From assembly GCA_965222895.1 (NCBI GenBank), contig CBDCVB010000002.1, positions 682,001 to 746,000 on the forward strand: 64,000 nucleotides of DNA. The letters run 5' to 3'. This DNA comes from Bin87 sp965222895 (GTDB lineage: Bacteria; Chloroflexota; Dehalococcoidia; Lucifugimonadales; UBA3495). The position numbers and the translations under genes were made by a program. Below, one piece after another: positions 52,576 to 61,722 of this stretch. Every line of letters begins with the position of its first letter. Position 1 is the first letter of the stretch. The notes under the pieces are model-generated. The model was given only the letters and a program-made list of their open reading frames with translations. It was not told the DNA's origin and did no database searches.

Positions 52576-53925
52576 ATGCCCAACCCCAACGAAATGTCGG
52601 CCGCGCCGGCGGCCCGCGCTATCGCCAGCGGCAACCTTACCGCCACCGCATTGGCCGAGGCCTGCCTGGATCGAATCAGCGAGCTGGACGCCCGGCTCAA
52701 AGCGTGGGTCTATGTTGACCGTGAGAAGGTGTTGGCCGACGCTCGCGCCGCCGACCAGGCGGTGTCGGATGGCAAACCCTTGGGACCGCTGCACGGTGTG
52801 CCGGTCGGCCTCAAGGATATTTACTACACGGCCAACATACCCACCCGTGCCGGCAGCGAGGTTTACAAAGATTTTGTGCCGGACTACGATGCTGCTTCGC
52901 TGACGCTGTTGAAGCGCGCCGGGGCGTTGATGCTGGGGAAGGCAGTGACAACCGAATTTGCCTGTCTGGATCCATCGCCGACGGTTAACCCGTGGAACGC
53001 GGCACACACGCCGGGCGGCAGCAGCAGCGGGTCGGCGGTGGCGGTGGCTTCCAGGATGTGTCCGGCGGCGCTGGGTTCGCAGACGGTTGGCTCGGTGCTG
53101 CGGCCGGCGGCCTACAATGGGGTGGTTGGCTTCAAGCCAACCTTCGGACGCGTCAGCAGATATGGCGTTGTGCCCGTGAGCTGGAATCTGGACACCGTCG
53201 GCTGGTTGGTGCGCACCGTCGAAGATGCGGCGCTCTTGTTGCAGGTAATGGCCGGCCCCGACCTTAATGACCCGGTTTCATCCCACGAACCCATTGGTGA
53301 TTATCGGTCTGCAATTGTGAATCCGCCGGCGCCGCGCGTCGGTATGCTGCGGCGGTACTTTTACGAGGGAGCCGATGCAGAAACCCGGCGCCATTTGGAT
53401 GCAGTAGCCGAGCAGTTGTCGCAGGCCGGCGCCGAGATTCAGGAACTGCCGATGCCGCCGAGTATCGACACGGCGTTCGACGACCAGCGCCTGATAATGT
53501 CGGTGGAAGCGGCGGCGTTCCATGAACCAATGTACCGGGTGCAGGCTGAGGATTATCAACCCAAGTTGCGCGCCATGCTGGCGCAAGGTCTGGAAGTTGA
53601 CGGCGTCATGTACTCTCGGGCGTTGGAAAACCGTCGCCGGTTCACCGTGGACATGGAACAGCTCGCCCAGCAATGCGATGTCCTGTTGACTCCGGCTACT
53701 CCCTCTCCGCCCCAGGCCGACGTTACCAACACCGGCGATCCGGCGTTCCAGGGCCCGTGGACATCCTGCGGCCTGCCCGCCATTGCGCTGCCGTCAGGCA
53801 TCGCCGAATCCGGTTTGCCCCTGGCAATACAACTGGTGGCATCACCGTTCGCGGAGGCCCGATTGCTGGGAGCGGCGGCGTGGTGTGAATCGGTGTTAAA
53901 CATGCAGCTCAGCCCGCCGCTATAA
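52576..53925 (+). CDS. Amidase-signature family hydrolase, second copy
   Basis: A 449-residue amidase with lysine in VPVGLKDIYYT near residue 80, then GGSSSGSAVAVAS near 147-159 and the nucleophile region GSQTVGSVLRPAAYNG near 170-185. It shares the family fold but is clearly diverged from the amidase at 50379, and has no small-subunit gene. Substrate unknown. Start ATG at 52576 is 19 bases after the PaREP1-like stop. Confidence 0.88.
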   Translation: MPNPNEMSAAPAARAIASGNLTATALAEACLDRISELDARLKAWVYVDREKVLADARAADQAVSDGKPLGPLHGVPVGLKDIYYTANIPTRAGSEVYKDFVPDYDAASLTLLKRAGALMLGKAVTTEFACLDPSPTVNPWNAAHTPGGSSSGSAVAVASRMCPAALGSQTVGSVLRPAAYNGVVGFKPTFGRVSRYGVVPVSWNLDTVGWLVRTVEDAALLLQVMAGPDLNDPVSSHEPIGDYRSAIVNPPAPRVGMLRRYFYEGADAETRRHLDAVAEQLSQAGAEIQELPMPPSIDTAFDDQRLIMSVEAAAFHEPMYRVQAEDYQPKLRAMLAQGLEVDGVMYSRALENRRRFTVDMEQLAQQCDVLLTPATPSPPQADVTNTGDPAFQGPWTSCGLPAIALPSGIAESGLPLAIQLVASPFAEARLLGAAAWCESVLNMQLSPPL

Positions 53926-53961
53926 TAGTCAGCACCAACCGGAACCAAGGAGATACAACCA

Positions 53962-55236
53962 ATGGCTACTACCCGTCCGCGTCGTTTGGCGCGCCAGGTG
54001 TCCATCGTCGGCGCCGGCTTGTCCCAATTCGGAGCCTATCCCGACAAGTCCAGCCGCGACCTGTTCGTAGAAGCGTTTCACGATATGCAGGACAACATGG
54101 ACCAGGGCATTTCGGCCCAGGACATCGAGGCCGGCTACATCGGCAACTATTCGGCTGACCTCTTCGAGCATCAGGGCCACACGGCGCCGATTATAGCCGA
54201 CTGGCTGGGAATGACTCCCACGCCCATCACGCGGGTTGAGAACGCCTGCGCCAGTAGCGGCAGCGCACTGCGCGAGGGTGTTATGGCAATTGCCAGCGGA
54301 ATGTACGATGTGGTGATGGTCGGCGGGGTTGAAAAGATGACGTCGTTGCCCACCGAGGGCGTTACCGATGTGCTGGCCTCTGCCGCCGATGGTCTTTACG
54401 AGGTACCGGCCGGATTGACCTTCCCCGGTATCTTTGGCGCCATCGCCAAAGCGCACATGGACCGCTATGAAACCAACCTCAATCATCTGCTCAAGGTTGG
54501 CATCAAGAACCATGAAAACGGCAAACTCAACCCCAAGGCCCAGTTCCAGCAGACCGTGCGGGACATGATGGACCGCCGTAAAGCCCGTGCCGAACAACGC
54601 GGCGAGCCAGTACCCGAATGGGCCGACGAGCTGGACTTCCTCAACGATGTGCGGGCCAACCCGTGGATCGCCTGGCCGCTGCGTCTATACGATTGCGCGC
54701 CGATTACCGACGGGGCCTCTTGCGTGCTGCTGGTCGCCAGCGAGATTGCCAGCCAGTTCACCGACCAGCCGGTACACATCGCCGGCATCGGACAGGCTAC
54801 CGGCCGGCCACTGCACGACGCCGATGAGTTGACCTCCCTGGCGGCGGCCAAAGTGGCGTCAGCGGAAGCCTACCAGATGGCCGGCATCGGCCCGGCCGAC
54901 ATCGACGTAGCCGAGGTACACGACTGCTTTACGATCGCTGAAATTGTAGCCAGCGAGGACCTGGGCTTCTTTGCGCCGGGTGAGGGCCCTCATGCCGTTG
55001 ACGAAGGCCGCACCGCGCGCACCGGCGACCGGCCCATCAACACCAGCGGCGGCCTGAAAGCCAAAGGACATCCGGTGGGCGCCAGCGGTGTTGCGCAGGT
55101 AATTGAGGTGTTCAAGCAACTGCGCGGCGAGTGCGGCGACCGTCAGTTGCCCAACCCCAACCTGGAGTTCGGTTTGACCCACAACGTGGGCGGCACGGGC
55201 GGCACTTGCGTTGTCAACGTGCTGCAGCGTGGCTAG
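53962..55236 (+). CDS. Thiolase-family acyltransferase (SCP-x/acetyl-CoA acetyltransferase type)
   Basis: A 424-residue thiolase-like enzyme. Active-site residues are seen: Cys in VENACASSGSALREG near residue 95, His in AEVHDCFTIAE near 319, and the late GGLKAKGHPVGASGVAQ near 360-376 with the second His; the C-terminal second Cys region is GGTGGTCVVN. It resembles the archaeal/SCP2-type thiolases that work with an OB-fold DUF35 protein, which is the next gene. AAGGAG stands before the ATG. Probably condenses or cleaves acyl-CoA. Confidence 0.87.
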   Translation: MATTRPRRLARQVSIVGAGLSQFGAYPDKSSRDLFVEAFHDMQDNMDQGISAQDIEAGYIGNYSADLFEHQGHTAPIIADWLGMTPTPITRVENACASSGSALREGVMAIASGMYDVVMVGGVEKMTSLPTEGVTDVLASAADGLYEVPAGLTFPGIFGAIAKAHMDRYETNLNHLLKVGIKNHENGKLNPKAQFQQTVRDMMDRRKARAEQRGEPVPEWADELDFLNDVRANPWIAWPLRLYDCAPITDGASCVLLVASEIASQFTDQPVHIAGIGQATGRPLHDADELTSLAAAKVASAEAYQMAGIGPADIDVAEVHDCFTIAEIVASEDLGFFAPGEGPHAVDEGRTARTGDRPINTSGGLKAKGHPVGASGVAQVIEVFKQLRGECGDRQLPNPNLEFGLTHNVGGTGGTCVVNVLQRG

Positions 55237-55247
55237 GGGGGCGTCCG

Positions 55248-55667
55248 ATGACCACCGAAGCCGAGTCCAGGCCCTTCAACGCCGCATCGTTCTACGCGTT
55301 CCTGAAAGAGGGGCGGTTCATGGGGGTGCGGTGCCGGGAGAATGGCAACATCTACGCGGAAGCCCGGCCCATTGACCCGGTGAGCCACAGCCGGGACATG
55401 GAATGGCACGAGCTGAGTGGGCGCGCCACTCTGACCACCTTCACGTGCATTTCGGTAGCGCCGGCGTCGCTGGAGGCGAAGGGCTACGGACGCAACAATC
55501 CGTACTGCACCGGAATAGTGACGCTGGAAGAAGGCCCACGAATCAGCGCGCGAATCTCCGGCGTAGACGCGGCCAACCCGCAGAATATCCCGTCCGATCT
55601 GCCCGTAGTGCTGGCGTTGGACGAGATCGATGCTGACGATCCCGGGCTGGTGTTCCGGCCGGCGTGA
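55248..55667 (+). CDS. DUF35 OB-fold protein, partner of thiolase
   Basis: A 139-residue protein of the DUF35/OB-fold group, which pairs with thiolases and shuttles acyl-CoA between sites. The beta-rich core (ATLTTFTCISVAPASL ... GYGRNNPYCTGIVTLEEGPRI) is typical. The N-terminal rubredoxin-like zinc ribbon of the family has lost its cysteines: only RCREN and no CxxC pair remain. The ATG at 55248 is 11 bases after the thiolase stop. A terminator follows. Confidence 0.75.
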   Translation: MTTEAESRPFNAASFYAFLKEGRFMGVRCRENGNIYAEARPIDPVSHSRDMEWHELSGRATLTTFTCISVAPASLEAKGYGRNNPYCTGIVTLEEGPRISARISGVDAANPQNIPSDLPVVLALDEIDADDPGLVFRPA

Positions 55668-55702
55668 AGCATTTCGCCGGGCAGAATCGGAGAAAACCAG
55701 AA

Positions 55703-55729
55703 AGGGGCGACGCGCAACGCGTCGCCCCT
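55703..55729. terminator. Perfect hairpin between convergent DUF35 and VOC genes
   Basis: AGGGGCGACGCG and CGCGTCGCCCCT form a perfect 12-bp stem with a 3-base loop. On the minus strand it is followed by TTTCTGG; no long T tract appears on either side. It lies between convergent genes. Confidence 0.7.
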
Positions 55730-55779
55730 GAATCATTTGCGTCGGCCGAATCCGTTCGGGGATGGCCGTCGCTGGTGGC

Positions 55780-56205
55780 CTAGTCGAAGCCGCGGGTGCC
55801 AATCCAGCCGGTACCGGAAACGTCAATCATCTCCCCGTTGGGGCCTTCGTATTTCGTCTCGACGTTCTCAGTGCGGGGGCCGCCCATACCGGCGTGCAGG
55901 GCGTTGTTGACCGAGTCCATGGGCTTGGCGTTGTTGTCGGCCAGCCGTTGCTCAATCTCTTCCAGGCTTTCCACCTCGAATCCGATGTGGTGGATACCTT
56001 CCCAATCCTTGCCACGCTCACCGGCCACGGCGTCATTCTGGAAGTCCAGGATGGCCATGTTGACGTTACCGTCGCTGAGCATAAAGCCCTTGGCGTTTTC
56101 ACCGTCAAGCTGGGCTACCTGGCGCAGTCCAAATACTTCGGCGTAAAACTTGGCGGTTTTTTCAGCGTCATTGGTGGCGATGGCGATGTGCTTAATCTGG
56201 GGCAT
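55780..56205 (-). CDS. VOC-superfamily protein (glyoxalase/dioxygenase fold)
   Basis: A 141-residue VOC protein with two beta-alpha-beta-beta-beta modules: QIKHIAIATNDAEKTAKFYAEVFGLR at the start and HHIGFEVESLEEIEQRL in the second. Metal-binding His/Glu positions are partly present (HIAIAT, HHIGF, and E of GEMIDVSG). Relatives include methylmalonyl-CoA epimerase and ring-cleavage dioxygenases, but the substrate is unknown. The ATG at 56205 has GAGGAGG just upstream; the longer frame is unsupported. Confidence 0.82.
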   Translation of the reverse strand: MPQIKHIAIATNDAEKTAKFYAEVFGLRQVAQLDGENAKGFMLSDGNVNMAILDFQNDAVAGERGKDWEGIHHIGFEVESLEEIEQRLADNNAKPMDSVNNALHAGMGGPRTENVETKYEGPNGEMIDVSGTGWIGTRGFD

Positions 56206-56427
56206 TTTGTCCTCCTCGCTTCTAGGGTAAGACGCAAATTGCGATGCGCCTCGTTCAGTACCTGATGGCGAAACCATACCATTTTTTGTGCCGGCGGGCT
56301 AGGGGCAGAGTCGATTGTGGTCTCGATACCAATCGTCGGGGGCTCGCGCCGGTCTTGATGGCTCCGGTGTGCGGGCAATCGGCATGTCGGTCAAGCTTCC
56401 AGATGTTGGTGTAGTATTCTGATTGGA

Positions 56428-56934
56428 ATGGCTGCCTGCGCTGATCTCACTATCACCCCCATGACGCCTGGGGACTGGCCAACCGTGCGTCGCATTTACG
56501 CCGAGGGTATCGCCACCGGCAATGCTACGTTCGAGATCGACGCGCCCGACTGGGAAACCTGGAACCGCAACCATCTCACCCATTGCCGTGTGGGTGCGCG
56601 GGTGGGGGATGTCATCGCGGCCTGGGCGGCGTTGTCGCCGGTTTCGGCGCGCGATTGCTACGCGGGCATCGCCGAGCACAGCGTGTACGTGGCCGAGGCG
56701 ATGCGAGGTCGGGGAATCGGCAGACGATTGCTGGCGGCGCTGGTTGCCGATTCGGAGGCCCACGGGTTCTGGATGCTTCAAAGCAGCGTTTTCCCGGAGA
56801 ACCAGGCCAGCATCGCAATCCACCTGGCGTGTGGGTTTCGCATCATGGGGCGTCGCAAACGGGTGGCTGTTTTGCATGGGTTGTGGCGTGACACGGTCGT
56901 TGTAGAGCGACGCAGTGCAGTCGTGGGCACCTGA
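56428..56934 (+). CDS. GNAT acetyltransferase (phosphinothricin acetyltransferase-like)
   Basis: A 168-residue N-acetyltransferase. It starts with TPMTPGDWPTVRRIYAEGIA, then GNATFEIDAPDWETW, and the acetyl-CoA motif YVAEAMRGRGIGRRLLAAL near residues 90-108, followed by the C-terminal block NQASIAIHLACGFRIMGRRKRV, close to Pat/Bar-type enzymes that acetylate phosphinothricin or methionine derivatives. True substrate uncertain. It ends near the start of the luciferase-like gene on the same strand, about 100 bases. Confidence 0.83.
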   Translation: MAACADLTITPMTPGDWPTVRRIYAEGIATGNATFEIDAPDWETWNRNHLTHCRVGARVGDVIAAWAALSPVSARDCYAGIAEHSVYVAEAMRGRGIGRRLLAALVADSEAHGFWMLQSSVFPENQASIAIHLACGFRIMGRRKRVAVLHGLWRDTVVVERRSAVVGT

Positions 56935-57037
56935 GCCGGCCGGCCCGTGCCCTTCGGTTGCGCCGACCGGCCGCCGTGTTAGAATGGCCGAAATCAATCG
57001 GTTTTTTGACAACCAGCGAATCACGAGGAGGCACTCG

Positions 57038-58204
57038 ATGACCGCCCCTGCGCGTATGAAATTTGGCGTTTTTATGGCTCCGTTCCACCGGGTGGGAGAG
57101 AACCCAACCCTTGCTTTGGAGCGCGATCTGGAACTCCTGCAATGGTTAGACCGGCTGGGTTTTGATGAAGCCTGGATCGGTGAGCATCACAGTGCGGGCT
57201 GGGAAACCATCGCCTCCCCCGAGGTTTTCATGGCTACGGCAGCCGAACGCACGCGCAACTTGCGGCTGGGCACCGGCGTCGTTAGCCTGCCCTATCATCA
57301 CCCGTATATGGTGGCCAACCGGATGGTGCTGCTGGATCACCTCACGCATGGGCGCGTCATGCTGGGCGTCGGCCCCGGAGCGCTGGCATCAGATGCCTAT
57401 ATGTTCGGCATAGACCCGGCTCGCCAGCGCGAAATGATGGACGAATCACTGGGAGCCATCAAGCGATTGATGGATAGCCCCGAGCCTTATACCTATACCA
57501 GCGATTGGTTCGAGTTGCACGACGCGCATCTGCAGTTGCGGCCGTATCAGCAGCCCTTCCCGCTGGTGGTGGCATCCGTGCAGTCTCCCGCCGGCGTGAT
57601 GACGGCTGGCAAGTACGGCGCTGGCGTCATTTCGCTGAGCGTGCCACGCGACATGGTGCGGTCAACGTCATTGCAATCGCAGTGGGCAATCGCCGAGGAA
57701 TCCGCCGCCGAGCACGGCCAAACCGTCAAGCGCGAGGAATGGCGCCTCTCGGTGGGCGTGCACCTGGCTGAGAGCAAGAAAGAGGCGCAGGAGGACATAC
57801 GCGAAGGGTCGGCGCGCGTGGTTACCGAGTATTTCGGCAACACCCTGGGCCATGAGGTTCCCGACGTTCCGCGTGATCAGATTGTCGATTTCATGACCGA
57901 CAACAAGCAATGGATCGTGGGTACTCCCGACGATTGCATTCAGCGGATCAATGAGTTGCAGGAAATGTCGGGTGGATTCGGCGGTATGCTGGTACGTGCC
58001 GAGGACTGGGCTCCTCGCGACAAGTTGCACCGTTCCTACGAACTGATGGCGCGCTACGTGATGCCGCAGTTCCAGGGGTCGCTGGCCGGTATCCATCAGT
58101 CACAGCAGTGGGCGTCCGGCTTGCGCGACACGCTCCAGGTGAACCGCCGCGCCGGCCTCGAACGCGCCGCCGAGGTGTACGAGCAAAACCGCCAACAAAG
58201 CTAA
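57038..58204 (+). CDS. LLM-class (luciferase-like) flavin-dependent oxidoreductase
   Basis: A 388-residue luciferase-like monooxygenase. Visible are MKFGVFMAPFHRVGENPT at the start, LLQWLDRLGFDEAWIGEHH near residues 36-54, LRLGTGVVSLPYHHPYMVANRMVLLDHLTHGR in pieces, GVGPGALASDAYMFG and a TIM-barrel core. It uses reduced flavin (F420 or FMN) and O2. The ATG at 57038 follows AGGAGG; an earlier in-frame start lies within the acetyltransferase gene. Substrate unknown. A good terminator follows. Confidence 0.88.
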   Translation: MTAPARMKFGVFMAPFHRVGENPTLALERDLELLQWLDRLGFDEAWIGEHHSAGWETIASPEVFMATAAERTRNLRLGTGVVSLPYHHPYMVANRMVLLDHLTHGRVMLGVGPGALASDAYMFGIDPARQREMMDESLGAIKRLMDSPEPYTYTSDWFELHDAHLQLRPYQQPFPLVVASVQSPAGVMTAGKYGAGVISLSVPRDMVRSTSLQSQWAIAEESAAEHGQTVKREEWRLSVGVHLAESKKEAQEDIREGSARVVTEYFGNTLGHEVPDVPRDQIVDFMTDNKQWIVGTPDDCIQRINELQEMSGGFGGMLVRAEDWAPRDKLHRSYELMARYVMPQFQGSLAGIHQSQQWASGLRDTLQVNRRAGLERAAEVYEQNRQQS

Positions 58205-58222
58205 TCGACACTCAACCCAATC

Positions 58223-58267
58223 ACGGGCGTCAGCGAGATGAAAACCGGCTGACGCCCGTTTGTTTTT
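58223..58267 (+). terminator. Intrinsic terminator after the luciferase-like gene
   Basis: ACGGGCGTCAGC and GCTGACGCCCGT pair over about 12 bases around a 14-base loop, then TTTGTTTTT. A classical Rho-independent terminator. Confidence 0.85.
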
Positions 58268-58312
58268 GCATCTTGCGGATGTTGCAATTGCGCCGTCTGC
58301 GGGCGATGTGAG

Positions 58313-58318
58313 TATAAT
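58313..58318 (+). promoter_or_regulatory. Candidate -10 box of pyk
   Basis: TATAAT lies about 86 bases before the pyruvate kinase start and just after the terminator of the previous gene. The -35 region is not convincing (TTGCAA is too far, 25 bases). Confidence 0.4.
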
Positions 58319-58404
58319 GCAGACAGCCATTCAATAGCATCAGTAATCGTTCTCAAGCCAGCAGCGGCCGCCCGGCGACCGATGGCAATGTAAAGGAACT
58401 GGAA

Positions 58405-59853
58405 ATGCGGAAAACCAAGATCATCGCCACCATCGGCCCGGCATCCCGTTCACCGGAAACCCTGGATCGACTGGTAGCCGCCGGAATGGATGTTGCCAGA
58501 CTGAATTTCTCACACGGCACGCTGGAAGAACACGCCGAAGTTATCGCCAGCGTCCGAGCCGCTTCCAAACGGCAAGGCCGTCCAATTGCGGTGTTGCAGG
58601 ACCTGGGCGGCAACAAATTTCGGTTGGGGACGATGGCTGAGGCCGTTCAGCTCAATTTTGGCGATTTGATTTCCATTGTCAACGAACCGAGGGCAGATTC
58701 GCCGGACCGGTTGCCCTTTCCAGAGCCGGCCATCCTGGGGAACCTGCGGCCGGGCAACCTGGTCTACATCTCGGATGGCACGGTCTGCCTCGAGGTTTTG
58801 GATGTTACGGATAACCTGGAGGTCAAGACGCGCGTGCGCAACGGTGGCAACCTGTCTTCCTACAAGGGCGTTAACCTTCCCGACGTGCCTATGGACATGC
58901 CGGTGATTACCGAGAGCGACAAGATTGCCCTGCAGTTTGGTGTCGAGCAGGAAGTGGACTGGGTTGCGTTGTCGTTCGTGCGCACCGGTGAGGATGTTCG
59001 CTATGCTCGTGCGTATCTGAACCAACTGGACAGTCGGGCCCCGGTGATGGCCAAGCTGGAACGTCGGGAGTGCATTGATAATCTGGACGAGATTCTGGCC
59101 GAGGTGGACGGAATCATGGTGGCGCGCGGCGACCTGGGCGTCGAAATGCCGATGGAAGAAGTGCCTGTTATCCAGAAACACATGGTACGCAGGGCCAATG
59201 AGGTTGGGAAAATCTCTTCGGTGGCCACGCAAATGCTGCGGTCGATGGTAAACTCGCCGACGCCCACACGGGCCGAGGTGTCGGACATCGCCAACGCCGT
59301 GCTCGACGGTTGCGATTCCATCCTGCTTTCCGATGAGATAGCAGTTGGCGCCCACCCGGTGGAAGCGGTGCGTATCGCTGATGCTGCCATTGTCCAGGCG
59401 GAGAAAATATACCAGTACTACACCGAATTTCCTCAGCGCGATCAAACGCAATCGGTTACGTGGGGCGCAACCCAACTCACCAAATCCCTGGACGCCAAGC
59501 CAATCGTCATCACCAGCACTGGCCGCGCCGCCTTCGAAATGTCACGGTTCCGGCCCGAGAACGACATTCTGGTTTTCTCCCACGATGAAGCGGTACAGCG
59601 TCGGGTGTGCATGGCCTGGGGGTTGGCTCCGAAAGGCGTCATACCCGCCGAGCCGGACGTCGCCAAACTTGTAACGCTGTTGGTGGACGAGGCCATGGCG
59701 ACGGGGTTGGTGTCGGAGCGCGACATAGTTACGCTGGTGCATGGTTTTATGACCGGGGTTACGGGCACCACCAACACGATTCAAGTGCTGAATGTTCAGG
59801 AATACCTGAACCACATTGGCCGCAACGCAGTGCAACACGCGGCGCCGGCGTAG
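58405..59853 (+). CDS. pyk: Pyruvate kinase
   Basis: A 482-residue glycolytic enzyme that makes pyruvate and ATP from phosphoenolpyruvate and ADP. Motifs are KIIATIGPASRSPETL at the start, VARLNFSHGT near residue 31, IMVARGDLGVEMPMEEVP near 236-253, and the C-terminal domain with ITSTGRAAFEMSRFRP. The metal/PEP lysine is in AKLERRECIDN. Length and motif order are standard. GGAACTGG precedes the ATG. A PaREP1-like gene follows at 27 bases. Confidence 0.94.
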   Translation: MRKTKIIATIGPASRSPETLDRLVAAGMDVARLNFSHGTLEEHAEVIASVRAASKRQGRPIAVLQDLGGNKFRLGTMAEAVQLNFGDLISIVNEPRADSPDRLPFPEPAILGNLRPGNLVYISDGTVCLEVLDVTDNLEVKTRVRNGGNLSSYKGVNLPDVPMDMPVITESDKIALQFGVEQEVDWVALSFVRTGEDVRYARAYLNQLDSRAPVMAKLERRECIDNLDEILAEVDGIMVARGDLGVEMPMEEVPVIQKHMVRRANEVGKISSVATQMLRSMVNSPTPTRAEVSDIANAVLDGCDSILLSDEIAVGAHPVEAVRIADAAIVQAEKIYQYYTEFPQRDQTQSVTWGATQLTKSLDAKPIVITSTGRAAFEMSRFRPENDILVFSHDEAVQRRVCMAWGLAPKGVIPAEPDVAKLVTLLVDEAMATGLVSERDIVTLVHGFMTGVTGTTNTIQVLNVQEYLNHIGRNAVQHAAPA

Positions 59854-59880
59854 GGGATGGCACACCAGCGGAGGCATATT

Positions 59881-60237
59881 ATGAACGGTCAGGAATACGC
59901 ACAGAAAGCGCGCGATTTCCTGATAGAATCGGACCGGGAATTTACCGCTGGCGACCGTCAGCAGGCTTCCGAAAAACTTTACGGCGCAGCGAACGGTGCG
60001 CTCACTGCCATAGCTTTGCAGCGCGGCTGGAAATACCGTACTCATCGGGATATGAAAAACGCGGCCCAAAGGCTGGCGGCAGAATACAAAGACCTGTTTC
60101 TGTCCGCCGGGTTCAACACAGCGGAGAAATTTCACAAGAACTTCTTTCACGATGAAATGGAAGAGTACGAAATTGAGGCCGACCGTCCCCTCGTTCACGA
60201 ATACGTCGCCCGCGTGCTGGCGCTGCTGGAAGGCTGA
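59881..60237 (+). CDS. PaREP1/HEPN-like helical protein after pyk
   Basis: A 118-residue helical protein of the same family as those at 25188, 51830 and 52203. The core is ESDREFTAGDRQQASEKLY near residues 16-34, then a middle R-x6-H (RGWKYRTH) and FHKNFFHDEM. The ATG at 59881 is preferred because GGAGG stands seven bases upstream. It is convergent with gltD (about 36 bases between stops). It may be co-transcribed with pyk. Function unknown. Confidence 0.75.
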   Translation: MNGQEYAQKARDFLIESDREFTAGDRQQASEKLYGAANGALTAIALQRGWKYRTHRDMKNAAQRLAAEYKDLFLSAGFNTAEKFHKNFFHDEMEEYEIEADRPLVHEYVARVLALLEG

Positions 60238-60273
60238 CGTTGCCATCTGAACCCTCCATGTTAGAGGAAACCG

Positions 60274-61714
60274 CTAATCGGCGGCGATGGAACGGGGCAG
60301 GTGGCTAGCGCCGATCAGGTATTGGTCGACGCCCCTCGCCACGTCTCGACCTTCGGCGATGGCCCACACGACCAACGACTGGCCGCGCACCATGTCCCCG
60401 CCGGCGAATATGCCGGGCACCGAGGTCATCTTGTTTTCGTCAACCTGCACATTGCCGCGGCCATCCAGCTCAACGCCCAGCTGCTGGAGCATTCCGTCAT
60501 GCTCCGGGTGCAGGAAACCCATGGCCAACAGCACCAGGTCGGCCTCCACGATGAATTCGCTACCCGGGACTTCGGCCATCTGAAAGCGTCCATCTTCACC
60601 TTTGGTCCAGTCCACGCGGACGGCGTGGAGTTGCTCAACGCGCTGGCCATTGCCGCTTAACGACTTGGTGAGGATGTTGTAGTCGCGGATGCCGCCTTCT
60701 TCGTGGGCGGCTGAAGTACGCAGTATCATCGGCCACTGGGGCCACGGATTATCGTCCGTGCGTTCCTCGAGCGGTTCCGGCAGCAGTTCAAATTGGCGCA
60801 CGACTTCGGCTCCCTGGCGATGAGCCGTGCCCAGGCAGTCGGCGCCGGTGTCCCCGCCGCCGAGTATAACTACCCGTTTACCTTCGGCGGAAATTTGGTC
60901 GCTGATTTCCTCGCCGGCCAGTTTGCGGTTTTGCTGGGGGAGATATTCCATGGCGAAATGCACGCCCGCCAGCTCTCGACCCGGCACGTTCAGGTCTCGC
61001 GCTGCGGTGGAGCCTCCGGTGAGACATACGGCGTCGTATTCTTCCTGCAGCTGTTGGGCGGGGTAATTGATCCCAACGTTCACGCCGGTACGGAACTCAA
61101 TACCCTCTGCTTCCATGAGTTTGATGCGCCGCTGCACAACTTCTTTATCCAACTTGAAATCAGGTATGCCCAACATTAGCAAACCGCCGATGTAATCCGC
61201 CCGCTCCAGCACCGTAACCTGGTGTCCCGCCCGGTTCAGCTGTTGTGCGGCGGCCAAACCTGACGGGCCGCTGCCAACTACCGCCACTTTCTTGCCAGTG
61301 CGGGTGTCGGGTGGCGTTGCCCTGATCCAGCCTTGCTCGAACCCGCGGTCGCTAATCTCTTTTTCGATGTATTCGATGGTGACGGGGTCAGCGTTGATGC
61401 TCAATACGCAGGACGCCTCGCACGGCGCCGGACAAATCCTTCCCGTGAATTCGGGAAAATTATTGGTACTCAGCAGAATATCCAGCGCGCGTTCCCAGTT
61501 GCCCAGATAAACCTGATGGTTGAAGTCGGGGATGACGTTTCCTAGCGGGCATCCCATGTGGCAGAAAGGCACGGCGCAGTCCATGCAGCGCCCCCCCTGC
61601 TCGGCAGCCTGGGTGTCGGTCCACCGTTGGTAGAATTCAGAATAGTCGTTGATACGTTCGGCCGGCGGTCGGCGTTCCGGAGGAATGCGCCCGAAGTCCA
61701 TGAATCCGGTGACT

Positions 61715-61722
<8 letters not shown>
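60274..61722 (-). CDS. gltD: Glutamate synthase small subunit
   Basis: A 482-residue NAD(P)H-dependent beta subunit that passes electrons to the large subunit for glutamate formation from glutamine and 2-oxoglutarate. The N-terminal cysteines of the two [4Fe-4S] clusters are visible (CMDCAVPFCHMGCPLGNVIPD near residue 42 and CPAPCEASCVL near 97), then an FAD-binding GSGPSGLAAAQQLNRAG near 150 and an NADPH domain with ILGGGDTGADCLG near 288. It begins 8 bases before the end of gltB, so translation is coupled. Confidence 0.95.

Noticed and set aside
55703..55729. The hairpin as a member of the dispersed palindrome family
   Set aside because: Its sequence (AGGGGCGACGCG) does not match the GTCATTGCGAGGAGC core and is better explained as a terminator.
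58510..59475. A 321-codon frame opposite pyruvate kinase
   Set aside because: Pyruvate kinase motifs are complete on plus; the opposite frame looks like shadow coding.
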